Source: Portulaca oleracea
Lineage: Eukaryota; Streptophyta; Magnoliopsida; Caryophyllales; Portulacaceae
Direction of reading: 5' to 3'
Length of the DNA: 64,000 nt
NCBI GenBank assembly: GCA_029582165.1
Contig: CM055881.1
Location: forward strand, 29,940,094-30,004,093
Positions 46,306-62,570 of the stretch are shown here, in pieces (within the stretch, counting starts at the first letter, position 1; every line of letters starts with the position of its first letter). The position numbers were made by a program, and so were the translations under genes. A model generated the notes under the pieces. That model saw only the letters and a list, made by a program, of their open reading frames with translations. It was not told the DNA's origin and did no database searches.

Positions 46306-46316
46306 GCTATATATTT
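46306..46316 (-). promoter_or_regulatory. Possible TATA box of the 8-exon CRK
   Basis: The bottom strand reads AAATATATAGC about 50-60 bases upstream of the ATG. Position and sequence fit a plant TATA box; a short 5' leader would follow. Confidence 0.4.
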
Positions 46317-46396
46317 GTAGCAACTAGCAAGCCAGTAGTGTCGTGTATTGTGGAGGTTATAATTAAAACCCTTCCACGCTAGCTGCCTTTGTCTTT

Positions 46397-46402
46397 GGTC
46401 AA
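46397..46402 (-). promoter_or_regulatory. W-box (TTGACC) upstream of the 8-exon CRK
   Basis: TTGACC on the bottom strand, about 140 bp before the ATG. W-boxes bind WRKY factors, which are known to control many CRK genes in defence. One short match is weak evidence. Confidence 0.35.
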
Positions 46403-46545
46403 CTATTTGAGGCTAGCCAATCAAAACACCAGCCAAAGTGGCTTCCAAAGAATTTTGAATTTAGACACGAGAGTAACCCATTTTATTTTTCAAATTAGCT
46501 GATTTATATATTGGTCTCACTTTGACAATTTTAATTGTTATAATA

Positions 46546-46693
46546 CTCGCTCTATCTCTAATAATGAATTTTTTACTCCCCTCAAAAGTATTTTCAATGA
46601 CATTTTGCAATTACAATTTTTTTTAGTCAATTCCCTGTATTTTTTAGTTTTGTGAAAGTAATTTTAGGGATATATAATTAGGAATCGAGGTAG
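46546..46693. mobile_element. Possible short, decayed Stowaway-like MITE
   Basis: Left CTCGCTCTATC and right AATCGAGGTAG are loosely inverted and flanked by TA on both sides (46544-46545, 46694-46695). The match to the other Stowaway copies is only partial. The rest of 46403-48390 is spacer with no gene seen. Confidence 0.35.
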
Positions 46694-48394
46694 TACATGT
46701 AATGATATAATGAAATAGAGGATTGCAATTCTGATTTATTAACAAATACCTAAAATTTTTATTAAATCTTTATTAGGCTAAAATTAATTTCATTACGGAC
46801 ATATAGATTAGAGTAGCACTTGATGTATATCCAGCAGGTAAGTTGGTGTGTAAGATATGAACCACTCATAACCCAGAACTAGGATTTATATTTGGGGAGT
46901 ATCATGCTCCTATATTTTCCATATATAATTTTATGTGTAAAATGTGTATAAATTTATAAAGATACTCATAAAATTAATAAGCATATACGTGTCCATAAAA
47001 TGAAAATTGTAAACTCAAAGTTATAAATATATGCTTGCACGTAAATTATGAATTTAAATTACAAATACATATATATAATTGATAACAAAAGTAATATATA
47101 TGCCCCTACATTTATACATATATTCTTGTGTAAAATTGTTCATATATTTTTGGTACTTGCTGAAAAATATAATTCAAATTTCAATTCAGAGCGACATGAA
47201 GGTGACATAACTATTACTAAAAGACATAAGATAGAATGAGTTAAAAGTCTTGGGGTTAGCCTGAGAGTTGCATGGATTTAGAATCCACTTGATTGGTTGA
47301 TTGCATGCTGACAGTGCGCCCCTATCTAGTCTTGTTTATTCACAACTCACAAATAATAATGATATCCCATGACATTGACAACGAGTCACTCTGATGGAAT
47401 TGGTGAAGGAGGCCAAGCTGCCATTGCAAGTTGGATCCTAAGAATTAAACTAAAGCAGGTGGTGCGTGTTCTTGGTCGCAAGTATATATTTAAGTTTTGC
47501 TTCATGTGTTTTGGTTGAATGAGACATTTTGAAAATATCATTTATATTTTATGAGAAACATATTGTTATATGGAAAAATTAGATTTGAATGTTTCAGTTT
47601 TGGTAAAACTGAAGTAGGCATGCATGAACATCTATTTGTCTAAAGTGATTTAAGTTATACGCGCATAAAGGGTATAGCTCCACTAGGGCATTGTTTTGTT
47701 GTAGTGGGTACCTTAGATATAATTAAGAACATGCAACTGAAAGCAGCTTGGTAACATTAATTGGTTCGCGGTTGTTGAATGATAGATTATTTGTCCAACC
47801 GCATGAGACATACCGATCTGTACTAAGACCGTCTCCAGCAACATAGCCATGAAGGGGCAAATCTGAGGTGGCAAGGTGCCAGGAGTTGTGCAGCAGTAAG
47901 AATGATAAGGGAAGAAGGGCCACACATGTATGAGGAGGCAACAAGGGGGAAAAGGAACAAAAGGGAAGGATAAAGAAGAGGGAATAAAAATGGCCTACAT
48001 TACTCTCTCTATTGTTCCATATTATTGTAGGGTATTCACCCAAATTATACCCTACGTACACAATACAGAACCTAATTAGCACACTATTTCAAATAGGTCA
48101 GTTTATCTACTGATGTATTTTGGTGACAAATTAATAACTACTAATTAATAATGCATATAATCAATACATTATCTTAACTTGTGATGATTTTTACAATAAA
48201 TATTGAAGAGTTTTTTTTTTCAGAAATTAAAACCCTAACTCTTTAGATGGGTAGTTCAATGTTTCTTTTATAAAAGAATTGAGAATTCTCCCTATAGACG
48301 TCCTTCTATTTTTCCACGTAACTGCTAATGATGATACGCGTCTTGCGGTAAGATAGTTAATAACCATCTTGCATGCTATGTAATATACATATAA

Positions 48395-48661
48395 GACCCC
48401 GTTCTTTTATGCGGTAGATTGCGGTGCGGTACTACACCGTACCGCAACTCTTTAATTTCTGCAATACTTCACAACACCACACCACAATCAGTACCGATAT
48501 ATCACTTCACTTTTCATTTTCCTCACTTTTTTCCTCTACTTTTCACACTCTCTCCTCACCTACCCCACTTATCATAATTCTCACCACAATTCACCACGTT
48601 TTTTTAAATTCCACCACATCGCACCATTACCACATTATAACTAACAGTATAGAATGGGGCC
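48395..48661. mobile_element. Tourist-like MITE, copy 2
   Basis: TAA flanks at 48392-48394 and 48662-48664. Ends GACCCCGTTCTTTTATGCGG and, on the bottom strand, GGCCCCATTC. The interior (CGGTGCGGTACTACACCGTA, CAACACCACACCACAATCAG) is the inverse of 41232-41503. The following 48665-49612 is AT-rich spacer and the 3' side of the second CRK. Confidence 0.8.
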
Positions 48662-49612
48662 TAAGCATGCTAATTTTTTTTGTAAAAAAATATTTTCCTG
48701 ATAAGTAAATAAAGAAATACATAAGGATCTTCAATTAATCAAACAAATTGTAGGAACCTTCCCATAAATGTGAAAAAATTAATATTTAAAAATCTAAATT
48801 TATAAATTATCAAATATAGTCAAAAATAAAGAAAATGATATTTACAAATATAATAGAAAAACAAAATAAATATTCTTTAAAAAATAAATGACATTTTTAC
48901 TAGCATTTTTTTAGAAAAATGCTTTATTTAAAAATGAATTAGGATGTAAAAGTAACTTTCAAAAATATAAATAAAATTATATGATTTTAAAAAAATAACA
49001 AAATATAGCAATTTTAATATAATTGCTATATTTTATTTATACTTCTACAATAGTGATATGGCAAATTCTTTCTTTTACGAAAAATTTTAACATCATATGT
49101 GGATATGCCATGTGATGCAACTACAAGACGCATATCATTTTCGATGCTCCAATAACTGTCCAGTACAATAACCAGAATATACACAAATCCCTCATCGTAG
49201 ACCTTCATAAACAATGCATATCACTCTGCCCTGCTTATACCATTTCAGGAGAGCGAAAGACTGGTAAGCTCAAGATTACATATGGGGTCTTCAAGCTTGT
49301 TTCATGCCAAAATATATATATATATGGAAAAAAAAGAAAACAATATTGACCATGCAGTTCCAACTTCCCATCAGTCCTCATAATGGAAAGCCGCCAGTAG
49401 GGCCTAGCCGGCTTATACATCTGCAGACTGTGCCTAACTTTGGCTGGGAGGCTGGAAATAAGACTATGATGGCTGGACACCAACTGGGTCTCTTTATTGA
49501 TCTTCGATTCCAAAATCAATATTGTCATTTTGTTAACATCTGCTTATTAGAAGGTATATAACAACAATCAGTTTCGGCGTCATTAACAATATTGAGGTTG
49601 CAGAGTGAGTTT

Positions 49613-53215
<3,603 letters not shown>

Positions 53216-53305
53216 AATTTGATGCCAACAATTAAGACTGTAATTGAAGATGACATTCAAATAAATTCAGGGGAAGTGATTGAATGATTGGCGACATTAG
53301 GTGTT

Positions 53306-53329
53306 GAATATAAAGTCAAATGATTGACT
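53306..53329 (-). promoter_or_regulatory. TATA-like box and inverted pair of W-boxes upstream of the 7-exon CRK
   Basis: The bottom strand has TTGACT at 53319-53314 directly before TTATATTC (53312-53305). The top strand has TTGACT at 53324-53329. Two opposed W-box cores 4 bp apart, about 100 bp from the ATG, fit WRKY control; the function is inferred. Confidence 0.45.
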
Positions 53330-53384
53330 TGATTATTATTAGACGCGTGTCAATTGGGACGGACTTACCGGGTTCAAATAAATA

Positions 53385-53595
53385 CTCCCTCCATTTCAAA
53401 TTAATTGACGGAATTAAAATTTTTACATATATCAATATATAACTATAATAACTACCAAATCTCAATTATATTTGACTTTGCTCTATCTAATAAATAATGT
53501 AAATAATTGAATTAGGTATTGGGCATAGGAAAATGACAATTATTTTGAAACAAAAAAAGTTAGTTAAAATGTCAATTAATATGGAACGAAGGGAG
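53385..53595. mobile_element. Stowaway-like MITE (copy 2)
   Basis: Ends CTCCCTCCATTTCAAATTAA and TTAATATGGAACGAAGGGAG are inverted repeats with TA on both sides (53383-53384, 53596-53597). 211 bp, AT-rich inside. It lies about 170 bp upstream of the CRK start, in the promoter region. Confidence 0.85.
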
Positions 53596-53597
53596 TA

Positions 53598-55010
53598 GTA
53601 GGAGTATTTTATGTTTGGGTAATTACGGACGGTGTATTTCACTTTTTCATTAATCGAATTGATTATGAGTGCGATCTTTTTCCACTTTTTTTAAAAAATT
53701 GAAACAAAATGCTATTTTCTATATAATATACGTAACAAATATGATTATCTTTTAGTAACGATAAATTATTATAGATGTTTAATTTAAATTCGTAAAATAA
53801 CAGGTGAATGAGTTGTAGTTATAGTTTAATATCATAAATTTTCATAGATTTGAATTTCAAAAACAAAGTTTTTGAGTCTGACTCACTAATTTACAAGTTT
53901 TTCGGGTTCGATTTTATTCGTGTTGGAATCGAGACGATCGTATTTAAAACCTAAAATTTCGGAGCGGCCTTAGATTGAATTAATAGGTCGGATCAAAGAT
54001 TTACCCGTATATTTGTGCCTATGTCATGAATACTAACCAAAAAAAAAAAAAAAAAAAACCGATGCTTTCTTATTGTGCAGTAGGTAAAGTATGAATACTG
54101 TGACATGGAATACTGCAAATTGCAATGTAATGTACTAGTTTGTCGCTTTGTATATGAAGTAAACGTGTGAAATGTTCTCTCCTTTGATCTTTTGACTTTG
54201 AAAGAGTCAAAAGAGAGGTTTCATTTTGACTTTACGGCTGAAATGTTTTCCAGTGATGATACATATTTTGAGGTAAAATATTTTAAATATCTTACTCTTT
54301 ATAAAATTAATATTTATTATCATTCTTAACCTCAATTTTTCTTAGTAGTGACTATTAATTATCAATTATAAGAATTTCAGAATGTGTTAGTTACGTCAAC
54401 AATTAAAATTGACACTCTAACGAATAAACCACATCAGTTAGACATATTTTAGATGTCTTTTTGTAAATTTTAAAAAATATAGATAAAAGTGTGATTTTAT
54501 ACTATTTATATATATTATTATAGTTATAGAAGTCAATGATGTAATTTTTTTTCAATTTATTTTACAAATATACAGGTTTTATATAATGATAAGACACTTA
54601 AAATATGTCTTGCCCCAAATGTTTATCATTTTTCGTTTTCAAAATTTATTATTATAAAATTTCTTTATTCAATTTCTAATCTTTTAATCAATAATTTATC
54701 AATATATATGTTCCCTACATCCCTCAATGTTAATCATTTTTATTTTCTTTATGTCTTTAACATACTTCTTTGACTATAATTTTTAAGTATTATACATGAT
54801 CAAAAAATTGTAGCTTTATATTTTCATGATAGTAATTTTATAAAATAAATAATTACATGTGCTTAGGAATTTATAATAAAAAATTTTAATGTTTAACTGC
54901 ATATATACCAAAGCTACTAATACTATTAAACATAAAAAGGTTACAAATATGTGGTATGAAATATTTAATTTATAGTGAAAAATATTTTAATAAAAATATA
55001 ACTGTAACAC
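53598..55010. other. AT-rich spacer, no gene seen
   Basis: Very AT-rich, with an A run at about 54039-54058. Both strands lack coding patterns or paired ends. Confidence 0.6.
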
Positions 55011-55013
55011 CCA

Positions 55014-57639
55014 GGATATTAATCGTCAGATTAAGCTAATGACTTACTTAACCTAATGATTAGCGCAGTGAAAATACCCACCTGAGGGCATTACCGTCGT
55101 CCATCGAAGATAGACAAAGCTAAACTACAACCCAGAACATAACCAACGCATGAAAACCTTAAACATACAACTAAAGATCATAACTTGAACTTTTAGGCAC
55201 AAACTTAGACTACACATAACGACCCCAAATAAAATTTTATACAATCCTCAAAGCAATCAAACACTAATACTCTCAAAAGGAGCCTCCCATTCACCTCTAT
55301 CCTTAAGATTTCTTCGAACCTTGTCCGCTCAGGATCTTTCCCTTTCCTTTAGCCGAGCTTCCTAAAAAAACAACAATATAAAGGAGTGAGATTAACTCAG
55401 TACGTATACCCCTTTGTTAAAGAACGAAATATTAGATATTTACTTACTTACTTTAGTCTTTAGTGCGGTTCCACTAAATTACAATAATTAAAAGAGATAG
55501 AGAAATAAACATTGAGTAAGATAAACTTACATAGCATAGCCACACTTAACCCCTCTCAAGTAAACTGAACTTCATTGGAAACCAAAACCATGAGTTCTTT
55601 ACTTTAATTGTACTTGATCATAAATAAAGGAAGAATTAAACATGTATGGAGTAAACAAGGCTATTTAAGAAAATCACACTTGTGAAACTTAGTGGGAACC
55701 CTTTTAAAACATTTTCTTCCTTCATTAAACTGTAGAATTTGACTTTAATACAACTCTTAGTGGTCTTAGAGCTTACAAGAAGGTCACCTACTTGCGATCA
55801 TCGGCTAAGCCTCCGTATGCGCATACCCGGACCGATCGGGAGATCCAGATGGTGGATAGATATCCTATACGGGCGAGACTTTCATGGTGTGCACTTAAGG
55901 CACCATAAACATGTTTTTCCATGGTGTGCACTAAGGCACGGTTATCCTGGTGTGCACTAAGGCACGAGTAACATAGTGTGCACTAAGGCACGATAATCAT
56001 AAGCGGGGCCTTTATTAGCCTTAGAAAACTTGAAAACTTAAACCCTAAAACTTGATACCATTAGACCCTTAACCAATCTTATTCATAACTTTGAAGATAT
56101 CCATAAAATTTTCTGAATGTAAGTTGCTCTTGTAAAGGAACATAACTCATGAAATACCCATAAAATATAAAAGTATTGACTTAACGTAAGATGTTTTATC
56201 ATAAGAGGTGCGTAGCATAAGACCTTAAAGTAAATCGTAAAATAACTTTGATTTAAAATTCATAAATCTTGCGTAAACCTTTGAACATAAACCATAAGAG
56301 ATTTTGTATAAGCATGAACGATAAAAATAAACATAGAGAACTTGGCATAACAAGAATAATTCATGAAAATATGCATAATACATAAGGCGATATACGTACC
56401 TGAAGACTTAAAAACACACACTGAACGTGCAGGGACTTGAACACCTTGAGTGCAACGATCTCTTCGAAGGACTTAAAAAGAAACGAGAACATGAATTAGG
56501 ACTCAACCTAGATGGGAGGATGGAGGAATAATTTTTAATAAATCATTTGCGACTAGCTAATGAATTTATTTTCTTAAGTCGCGCTAAAGAGGTCATAACT
56601 CTTTCCACAGACACCGTATCAAGGCATGAGAGGACTTTTCAAAAAGTTTGAAACATTCACTACAACTTGATAGTTCACCCCGAAGGCTAAGGACGTGGTT
56701 AAGAAGGGCAAAACTCCCATTTCATTAAGCTGCCCAGAAAATAAGTACCTTAACTATATTTTTTGGAGAGCCATAACCCGTGCTACACTTATCGGTTTAG
56801 GGCCTATAAGCTATCTATGGAAGGCTCGTGATTCATACTCAAAACTTTATTTTAACCACCACTTGATCTAAGCATGGGAAAGGGTCGAATTTTAGCCAAG
56901 AAAAGGGGCAGCCACAAAGCATTTTCTGGAAAACTCAGATTTTTGCCTCTCACATAAAAGCTCATAACTCTCTCTCCCGATATCCTATGAATGTGTATCA
57001 TACCTTTCTGGAAATCCCAGGATGTCCCCTACAACTTTCATGTTCAGCCTTTCAACTATAGAAACTTCTAACCCTTCGAGAAATGTGCATCTTTAGACTG
57101 ACGTCAAATACTCACAGATTCGCGTCATCTTACGGTTTTGGTCATAACTTTCAAAATACATATCAAAATGACGAGCTACAAAAACCGGGTGTCAGCTAAC
57201 ACTTTAAATACCTAATCATGCCCAAAAAAGGAGCCAAATTATTTACCTGTATTCTCTAGAAATAACGAAATCCAACCAGATTGCAACATTAAACCACAAA
57301 ACTACTTGCATGCATGACTAATTTCATAATTTTCCCTAATTACCTTCTAATCTATCTTTCCTCATCTAACATTGCAGAGAAAAAAACCCTTATTTGAGTC
57401 CAAAACAGGGGCATGCAAAGTAAAACTTCATATATTCTAGGTCTTCTACACTAAATCCACATGCATTCAAGTTAAAAGTCACCACAAACAATTGATTTAC
57501 TTCATTTAAACCTAATCTACATACATGCACCAAGATTTAGTCCTTAACACATCCTTCCATAGTGAGTTTTAATCATCAAAACCACATGCATGCTCATAAA
57601 TCATTACACCCCGTACTTGATTCAACTACTAAAGCATAC
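55014..57639. mobile_element. LTR-like repetitive region (TGTAACACCC start)
   Basis: The region opens with TGTAACACCCAGG, a common start of plant Ty3/gypsy LTRs. It runs as moderately GC-balanced non-coding DNA unlike its flanks, with phrases such as GTCATAACTCTTTCC and GTCATAACTTTCAAAATAC. Four diverged copies of GTGTGCACTAAGGCAC stand at about 55886, 55924, 55950 and 55977. No second LTR or pol gene lies in the window, so it may be a solo LTR or leader; the right border is not established. Confidence 0.35.
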
Positions 57640-58645
57640 TGAAAGAACCCTAGAGAGGGGGTGAAAAGGGTTATAGAAAATTATGGACATATACTCACTG
57701 ATAAAGGACGTTATGTTCTTAATCTTTTCAGATAAGATTCAACGTTAGATAAATCAATGTAAACTGAAATATAAAGGACAAGAAAAGGATGACTGAATAA
57801 CCTCCTTTATTTTGTTGTACCAGTTTACAGACTGAATGTGAAAATCACCTAAGGTAAACGTCCTTAGGTTTACAGCAGAACAGAGACACTTCCAAACAAA
57901 TTTTTGGGTAAACACACACACCAAGCTCTATTTTGGTGTAAGCTCTAATCGAACCTAAGTCCGTCTAGGATTCGATTACAATCACTCAAATCAAAACCTA
58001 AGTCCGTTAAAGAATTGATTTCACTCAAACAAAACTCTCACAAAGAACTCTTCTTTCTACTCGAAGAAAGAACACAAAAACAGAGAACCACTCTCTGTTT
58101 TGTAACACCCGATTACTTCCTTGGAATCATTGGTTCTCTCCATTCTTTAGTCTTCAATATATATAGGCGTATTGGTAACAATGGACTAGAGACGTTGGGA
58201 TCGATTCAGCATGATTCTTTCCTTCTTCGGTTCTTTCAATCTTCGACAGTCTTCTTTCCTTCTTGCAGGATTCCGGAAAATATAATCTTTTCTCTTTCCA
58301 ATTTCTTGATCGATTGTTTTCTATAAATTAGGTAGTCACAAACAATTAGTCTAGTTAGAAAAAGGGATAGAGGAGATAGATATTATTTTACCATAAAATT
58401 TCCCTGTTTGTCGCTCTTATTTGTCTTTCACGACAAAGCTTCTCGCTTGGGTGAACGTCCTTATGATGCCATGGGTGAACGTCCTTATGTTGCCCTAGGT
58501 GAATGTCATTCTGCCTTCTTTGAGATTTCTTTCCTTGTGCATCATATCTTTTCTGGCTATTCGAATTTTGGCTTTCATTCAAAACTGATCCAGTCACCAA
58601 GGTCCTTGAGCCTGGGTCTGTCAACGTCCTTGAGGGGTTCTAACA
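57640..58645 (-). mobile_element. Probable LTR of a copia-type element, bottom strand
   Basis: On the bottom strand a purine tract (AAAAAGGGGGAGAT, 58659-58646) is followed by TGTTAGAACCCC, a typical LTR start. The other end on the top strand begins TGAAAGAACCC, so the borders read TG...CA with short inverted ends. About 1 kb. It contains a tandem repeat GGTGAACGTCCTTATG (58450-58500). The internal region would lie to the right but is cut off after about 60 bp by the CACTA element; no pol gene is seen. Confidence 0.5.
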
Positions 58646-58746
58646 ATCTCCCCCTTTTTAAGCATTTTAATTAATTAGAAATATTTAGTTTTCAATTCTA
58701 CGTTCTTTTATTTTCTAGTTTTCCACAACAACAGAACAGGCCTAAG

Positions 58747-59105
58747 GCGACCGTTACTATCGGTCGCTAAATGGCGTTATCGGTCGCTGCAGAGTGCGGG
58801 CGACCGATATCAGCGACCGATACGTATCGGTCGCTGAATATCCATCGTATAGCGAACTGAGCGACCGATACGTATCGGTCGCCAAGCTTGCGACCGATAA
58901 AAGGATTAGCGACCGATACGTATCGGTCGCTAATTAGCGACCGATATTATATCAGTCGCTAATTATCGGTCGCGCCTTTAGCGGCCGATACTGTATCGCT
59001 CGCTGATTATCAATCGCGAATTTAGCGACTGATACGGTATCGGTCGCTAATTATCGGTCGCAAATTAGCGACAAATAACCAGCGACCAATATGTATCGGT
59101 CGCAG
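58747..59105. repeat. Left subterminal repeats of the CACTA element
   Basis: More than ten copies of TATCGGTCGCT or its inverse AGCGACCGATA, some abutting so that the half-site AGCGACCGATAC is followed directly by its reverse complement (e.g. 58860-58882, 58908-58931). A lone copy lies at 59181-59191. In this superfamily such repeats bind the element-encoded protein. 59192-59430 is AT-rich (TATATACATA repeats). Confidence 0.92.
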
Positions 59106-59436
59106 ATTACAATTTAAATTTTTTTTAAAAAATTCTGGATTAAATCGAATAGGTTATAACCATACTGTATTTGTCGACATATCGGTCGCTGCTATTATTA
59201 TATTATCCATATATACATATATATGTATATACATATATATATCAATATATGTATATACATATATATATCAACCACTTAGTTTTCCCCCTGTATATTTCAA
59301 ACATAACATACTAAACATATATAATATTAAACCAATAACATACTAAACATATATAATATTAAACCATTAATGCATAACTAAAAGTTCATATATATATATA
59401 TATAATAGCTAAAACACAATTTAAAAGTGCATAAGT

Positions 59437-60765
59437 TCAAGGTTGGGGAGGGAATTGCGGGGATCCTGATAAGTTCAGATATTGAGATGGGGACGAAGAA
59501 CTACCGCCTTGTTGTTGAGTTTGGTAAACTTGTGTCAATTGACTTTGAATCTGTGAGATGGCGGATGTGTGAGCAGCAAGTTCATCGATTAACGGTTGCA
59601 AGTAGACATCAAGATTGCCCTTTGGACTTTTCGGCCCAGGAATTAACAGAGTCAGGAACAAGTATTGTTTCTTCATGCACAACCAAGGCGGCAAATTATA
59701 TGGAGTTGCAATCACCGGCCAACATGAATACGTCTGACCGAAACTGCCGAAAGGTGCAAAACCATCTGTGCATAGCCCCAACCGTGCGTTCGGGTTGGAC
59801 GCAAATTCCTTATGAAGGGCATCAAAATGCTTCCACGCTTCACTGTCACACGGATGAACCATAGTTCCATCTTCACGTGCATTCGTTGAGTGCCAACTCA
59901 TGTGCTCCGCAGATGTCTTAGTTGCATATAATCTTTGCAACCTCGGCCCGATTGGGAAGTAAATCAATTGCTTGTGTGCAATGCGTTTCCCACGCAACGT
60001 CGTTTTAGCATACCTATCGGCTCCGCATTGGTCACACTTATCTAAGTCGGCTTTCTCCTTCCAAAACAACACGCACCCATTGGGACACGCGTCGATTCTC
60101 TCATGTGGAAGTTCTAAAGCACCAAGCAATTTCTTCGCTTGATAGTATGTGTCTGTCATCTCATTGCCAAGGGGACATACGTCTTTCATCAACGCCAAGC
60201 TAACATCGCGGCTTTATTTGGGAGATTGTACTCACATTTTATGTTAATCATCCGTGCGACAACTGACAACAAAGACGTGTCGCTACCTTCATACAGAGGC
60301 TTTTTGGAGGCATTGAGCATTTCTAAGAACTTCTTAGTCCCTTCCTCTGGCTCATCTTCCCTCGTATCATCCCCGCAACTCAAAGGCATATGGCCCATGG
60401 CATCGGTGATCATTTCTTGCATAGTGTTGACACTTCCAGTACTAGAAGACCCATCAACCACAGTGTTAAGAGTTTGACCACTACCCTCGAGAGTGGCAAA
60501 ACTCTCCCCGTGACTTATCCAAACATGATAATTTGGCCGAAAGCCGTGTTTGTACAAATGTAGCTTCACAATATCCTCGTCAATGTACTTCAAGTTTTTA
60601 CATTTGCTACAATACACCTAAGTTTACCCAAACTACTCCATTGTTTTGCAACAGGTATAAATTCTTCATTCACCCTACGTACGAATTCCACACTAAGATA
60701 TTCACCATCATGTCTTTCATACATCCATTTTCTACTACTCTCCATTATGTATTTAGCTGCATACA
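59437..60765 (-). pseudogene. CACTA transposase (TNP2/Transposase_21) remnant with altered C-terminus
   Basis: Bottom strand, three frames. N-terminus RKWMYERHDGEYLSVEFVRR, then CSKCKNLKYIDEDIVKLHLY and PNYHVWISHGE, is the transposase-associated domain (60735-60510). MPLSCGDD and LYEGSDTSLLSVVARMI, then DVCPLGNEMTDTYYQAKKLL, IDACPNGCVLFWKE, CDQCGADRY, FPIGPRLQRLYATK, DGFAPFGSFGQTYSCWPVI and YNLPPWLCMKKQYLFLTLLI belong to the TNP2 domain (60330-59580). Shifts occur near 60605 and 60195. After LDVYLQPLIDEL the protein turns into a Gln/Ser-rich tail (SQIQSQLTQVYQTQQQGG) and stops, with the catalytic remainder of TNP2 missing. This tail looks like the end of the element's second protein, so an internal deletion likely joined the two. 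Confidence 0.85.
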
Positions 60766-61009
60766 ATGTATACATTATTGTAAGGGATTAAGTTACAATT
60801 AATTAAAGCAAATACATAATTTCACTGCTGAGATTGCGCTACTTTTTGGTGAACAAGACAAATAAAGGAGAGTCGATACGACTCGTGATAGTCATTTTCA
60901 AACATAGATTTTCAGGTCACAAACACACTCTACTTGTACACTAACAGGATCCAAACTCAACCTGTTTTCATGACATCTATAACTAAGATACTACAAACTA
61001 AGTTACTAA

Positions 61010-61820
61010 ATGGATGTGACATAATTAATAATAATTAATGTCTACATTTGGAGTTATGAGTAATTAAGTTAGAAATTAGGTTAGATCAGCAGCAAGTTTA
61101 CGCTACCAACTTCGTTGGATAGCTTAATCAAAGGCAAGTCTCTAAATGCCAATTCAACCTTGTTGTGATGAAAAAGTTGTCTGAGTTATACGTAAGGGTA
61201 ATCAACCGGTTGTGACGTAGCAAATGTCGATCGTTTTACATTTAGCATCCCAACCAACTTTCTAAATAACACTAAATAAATGAAGATTGAGTTCTTTGGT
61301 GTTCATTTTAAAACTGGTTGGGATGTTAAAAATAACGATCGACATTTGCTATATCACAAGCGGTTGATCACCCTTACATATAACTCCGACAACTTGTTCA
61401 TCACAACAAGGTTGAATTGGCATTTAGAGATTTGCATTTGATTAAGTTATCCAACGACGTTGGCAGTCGCGTAAATTCATTCCTAATCAAACATAATAAC
61501 TAACTCACTTACTAATAACTACCAAAATCATCCACAACTAAAACTAAGCTACTTAAATAGTTGTTGAGTACTTACGTAGCAACTTGTTGTTGATTACGTA
61601 AATGGACGTGCCATAATTATTTACAATTTATGTCTTCATTTGGAGTTATAAGTAATTAAGTTAGCAATTAGGTTGGGTTAACAAAAAATTTACGCTACCA
61701 ACTTAATAGGCTAACTTAATTAAGTTAAGCAACGAAGTTGGCAGTCGTGTAAATTTGTTCCAAACCAACCATAATAACTAACTCAATTATTAATAACTAC
61801 CAAAACCATTCAAACTAAAC
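61010..61820. repeat. Duplicated segment with a large hairpin, inside the CACTA element
   Basis: Arms 61095-61260 and 61309-61476 are inverted repeats of about 165 bp (e.g. GCAAATGTCGATCG opposite CGATCGACATTTGC; TTAATCAAAGGCAAGTCTCT opposite AGAGATTTGCATTTGATTAA). The loop is about 48 bp. The flanks (TTTGGAGTTATGAGTAATTA at about 61049; GTTGGCAGTCGCGTAAATTC at about 61459) recur at about 61639 and 61737, where only a short stem is found between them. Confidence 0.85.
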
Positions 61821-62570
61821 CTTAACTTATTCTAAATCCAATTAAACTAATTAATTAAACTAATATTAAACTAATTATTTAATTAATTTTTTAGCATCCA
61901 TAATAACTAACTCAATTAAACTAATATTAAACTAATATTAAACTAAACCTTAACTAATATTAAACTAATATTAAATCCAATCAAACTAAACCTTAACTTA
62001 TTTAATTAACCAAACATATACAATCAATTAAACATCCTATAATTAATTAAACTAATTATTCATAACCTAATTACTAATTAATTAAACTAATTATTCTAAA
62101 TCCAATTAAACTAATTAATTAAACTAATTATTCTAAATCCAATTTCAAACCCTAATCTTAATTAACACTAAACACTACCCTAAATTTGAATATCTAAACA
62201 TAACCACACTAAAATTACTCAAATAAATTACTCTAAAACAACAATATATATGAATTTTAAAATTAAACATCAACAATTTAACATCATATACTCTCACTTT
62301 ACTAACCAACAATAATCTAACTTTAATTTCAAACTCTAACATCCTAACACTATAATAAACTCCAAACATTCATAATTCACCCTAAAAATTTACATTCAAA
62401 ACACAATTCTAAATTGAATTTCAAACCCTAAACTTGACTAACACTAAACACTACCATAAATTTAAATTTCAAACAATAACCACAATAAAATTACTCAACT
62501 AAATTACTCATATACAACGATATATATGAATTTTACAATTGAAAATCAACAATTTAACTACAAAAATTAA
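61821..62570. repeat. Low-complexity AATTAAACTAAT repeats and a 140-bp direct duplication
   Basis: 61830-62130 is made of AATTAAACTAATATTAAAC words. Then 62148-62275 and 62405-62555 are diverged direct copies (ACACTAAACACTACC..TAAATTT, CAACAATTTAAC). No coding capacity. Probably the intron or leader region of the CACTA gene. Confidence 0.75.

Noticed and set aside
47713..48082. Bottom-strand frames of 70 and 119 codons between the CRK genes
   Set aside because: No known domain, overlapping one another in different frames, no coding-like composition; treated as spacer.
55886..55995. Four short repeats GTGTGCACTAAGGCAC considered as a CRISPR array
   Set aside because: Spacing is short and uneven, copies diverge, and the setting is a plant repeat; this is a small tandem repeat.
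59427..59864. Top-strand 145-codon frame in the CACTA element
   Set aside because: It lies antisense to the recognised transposase remnant.
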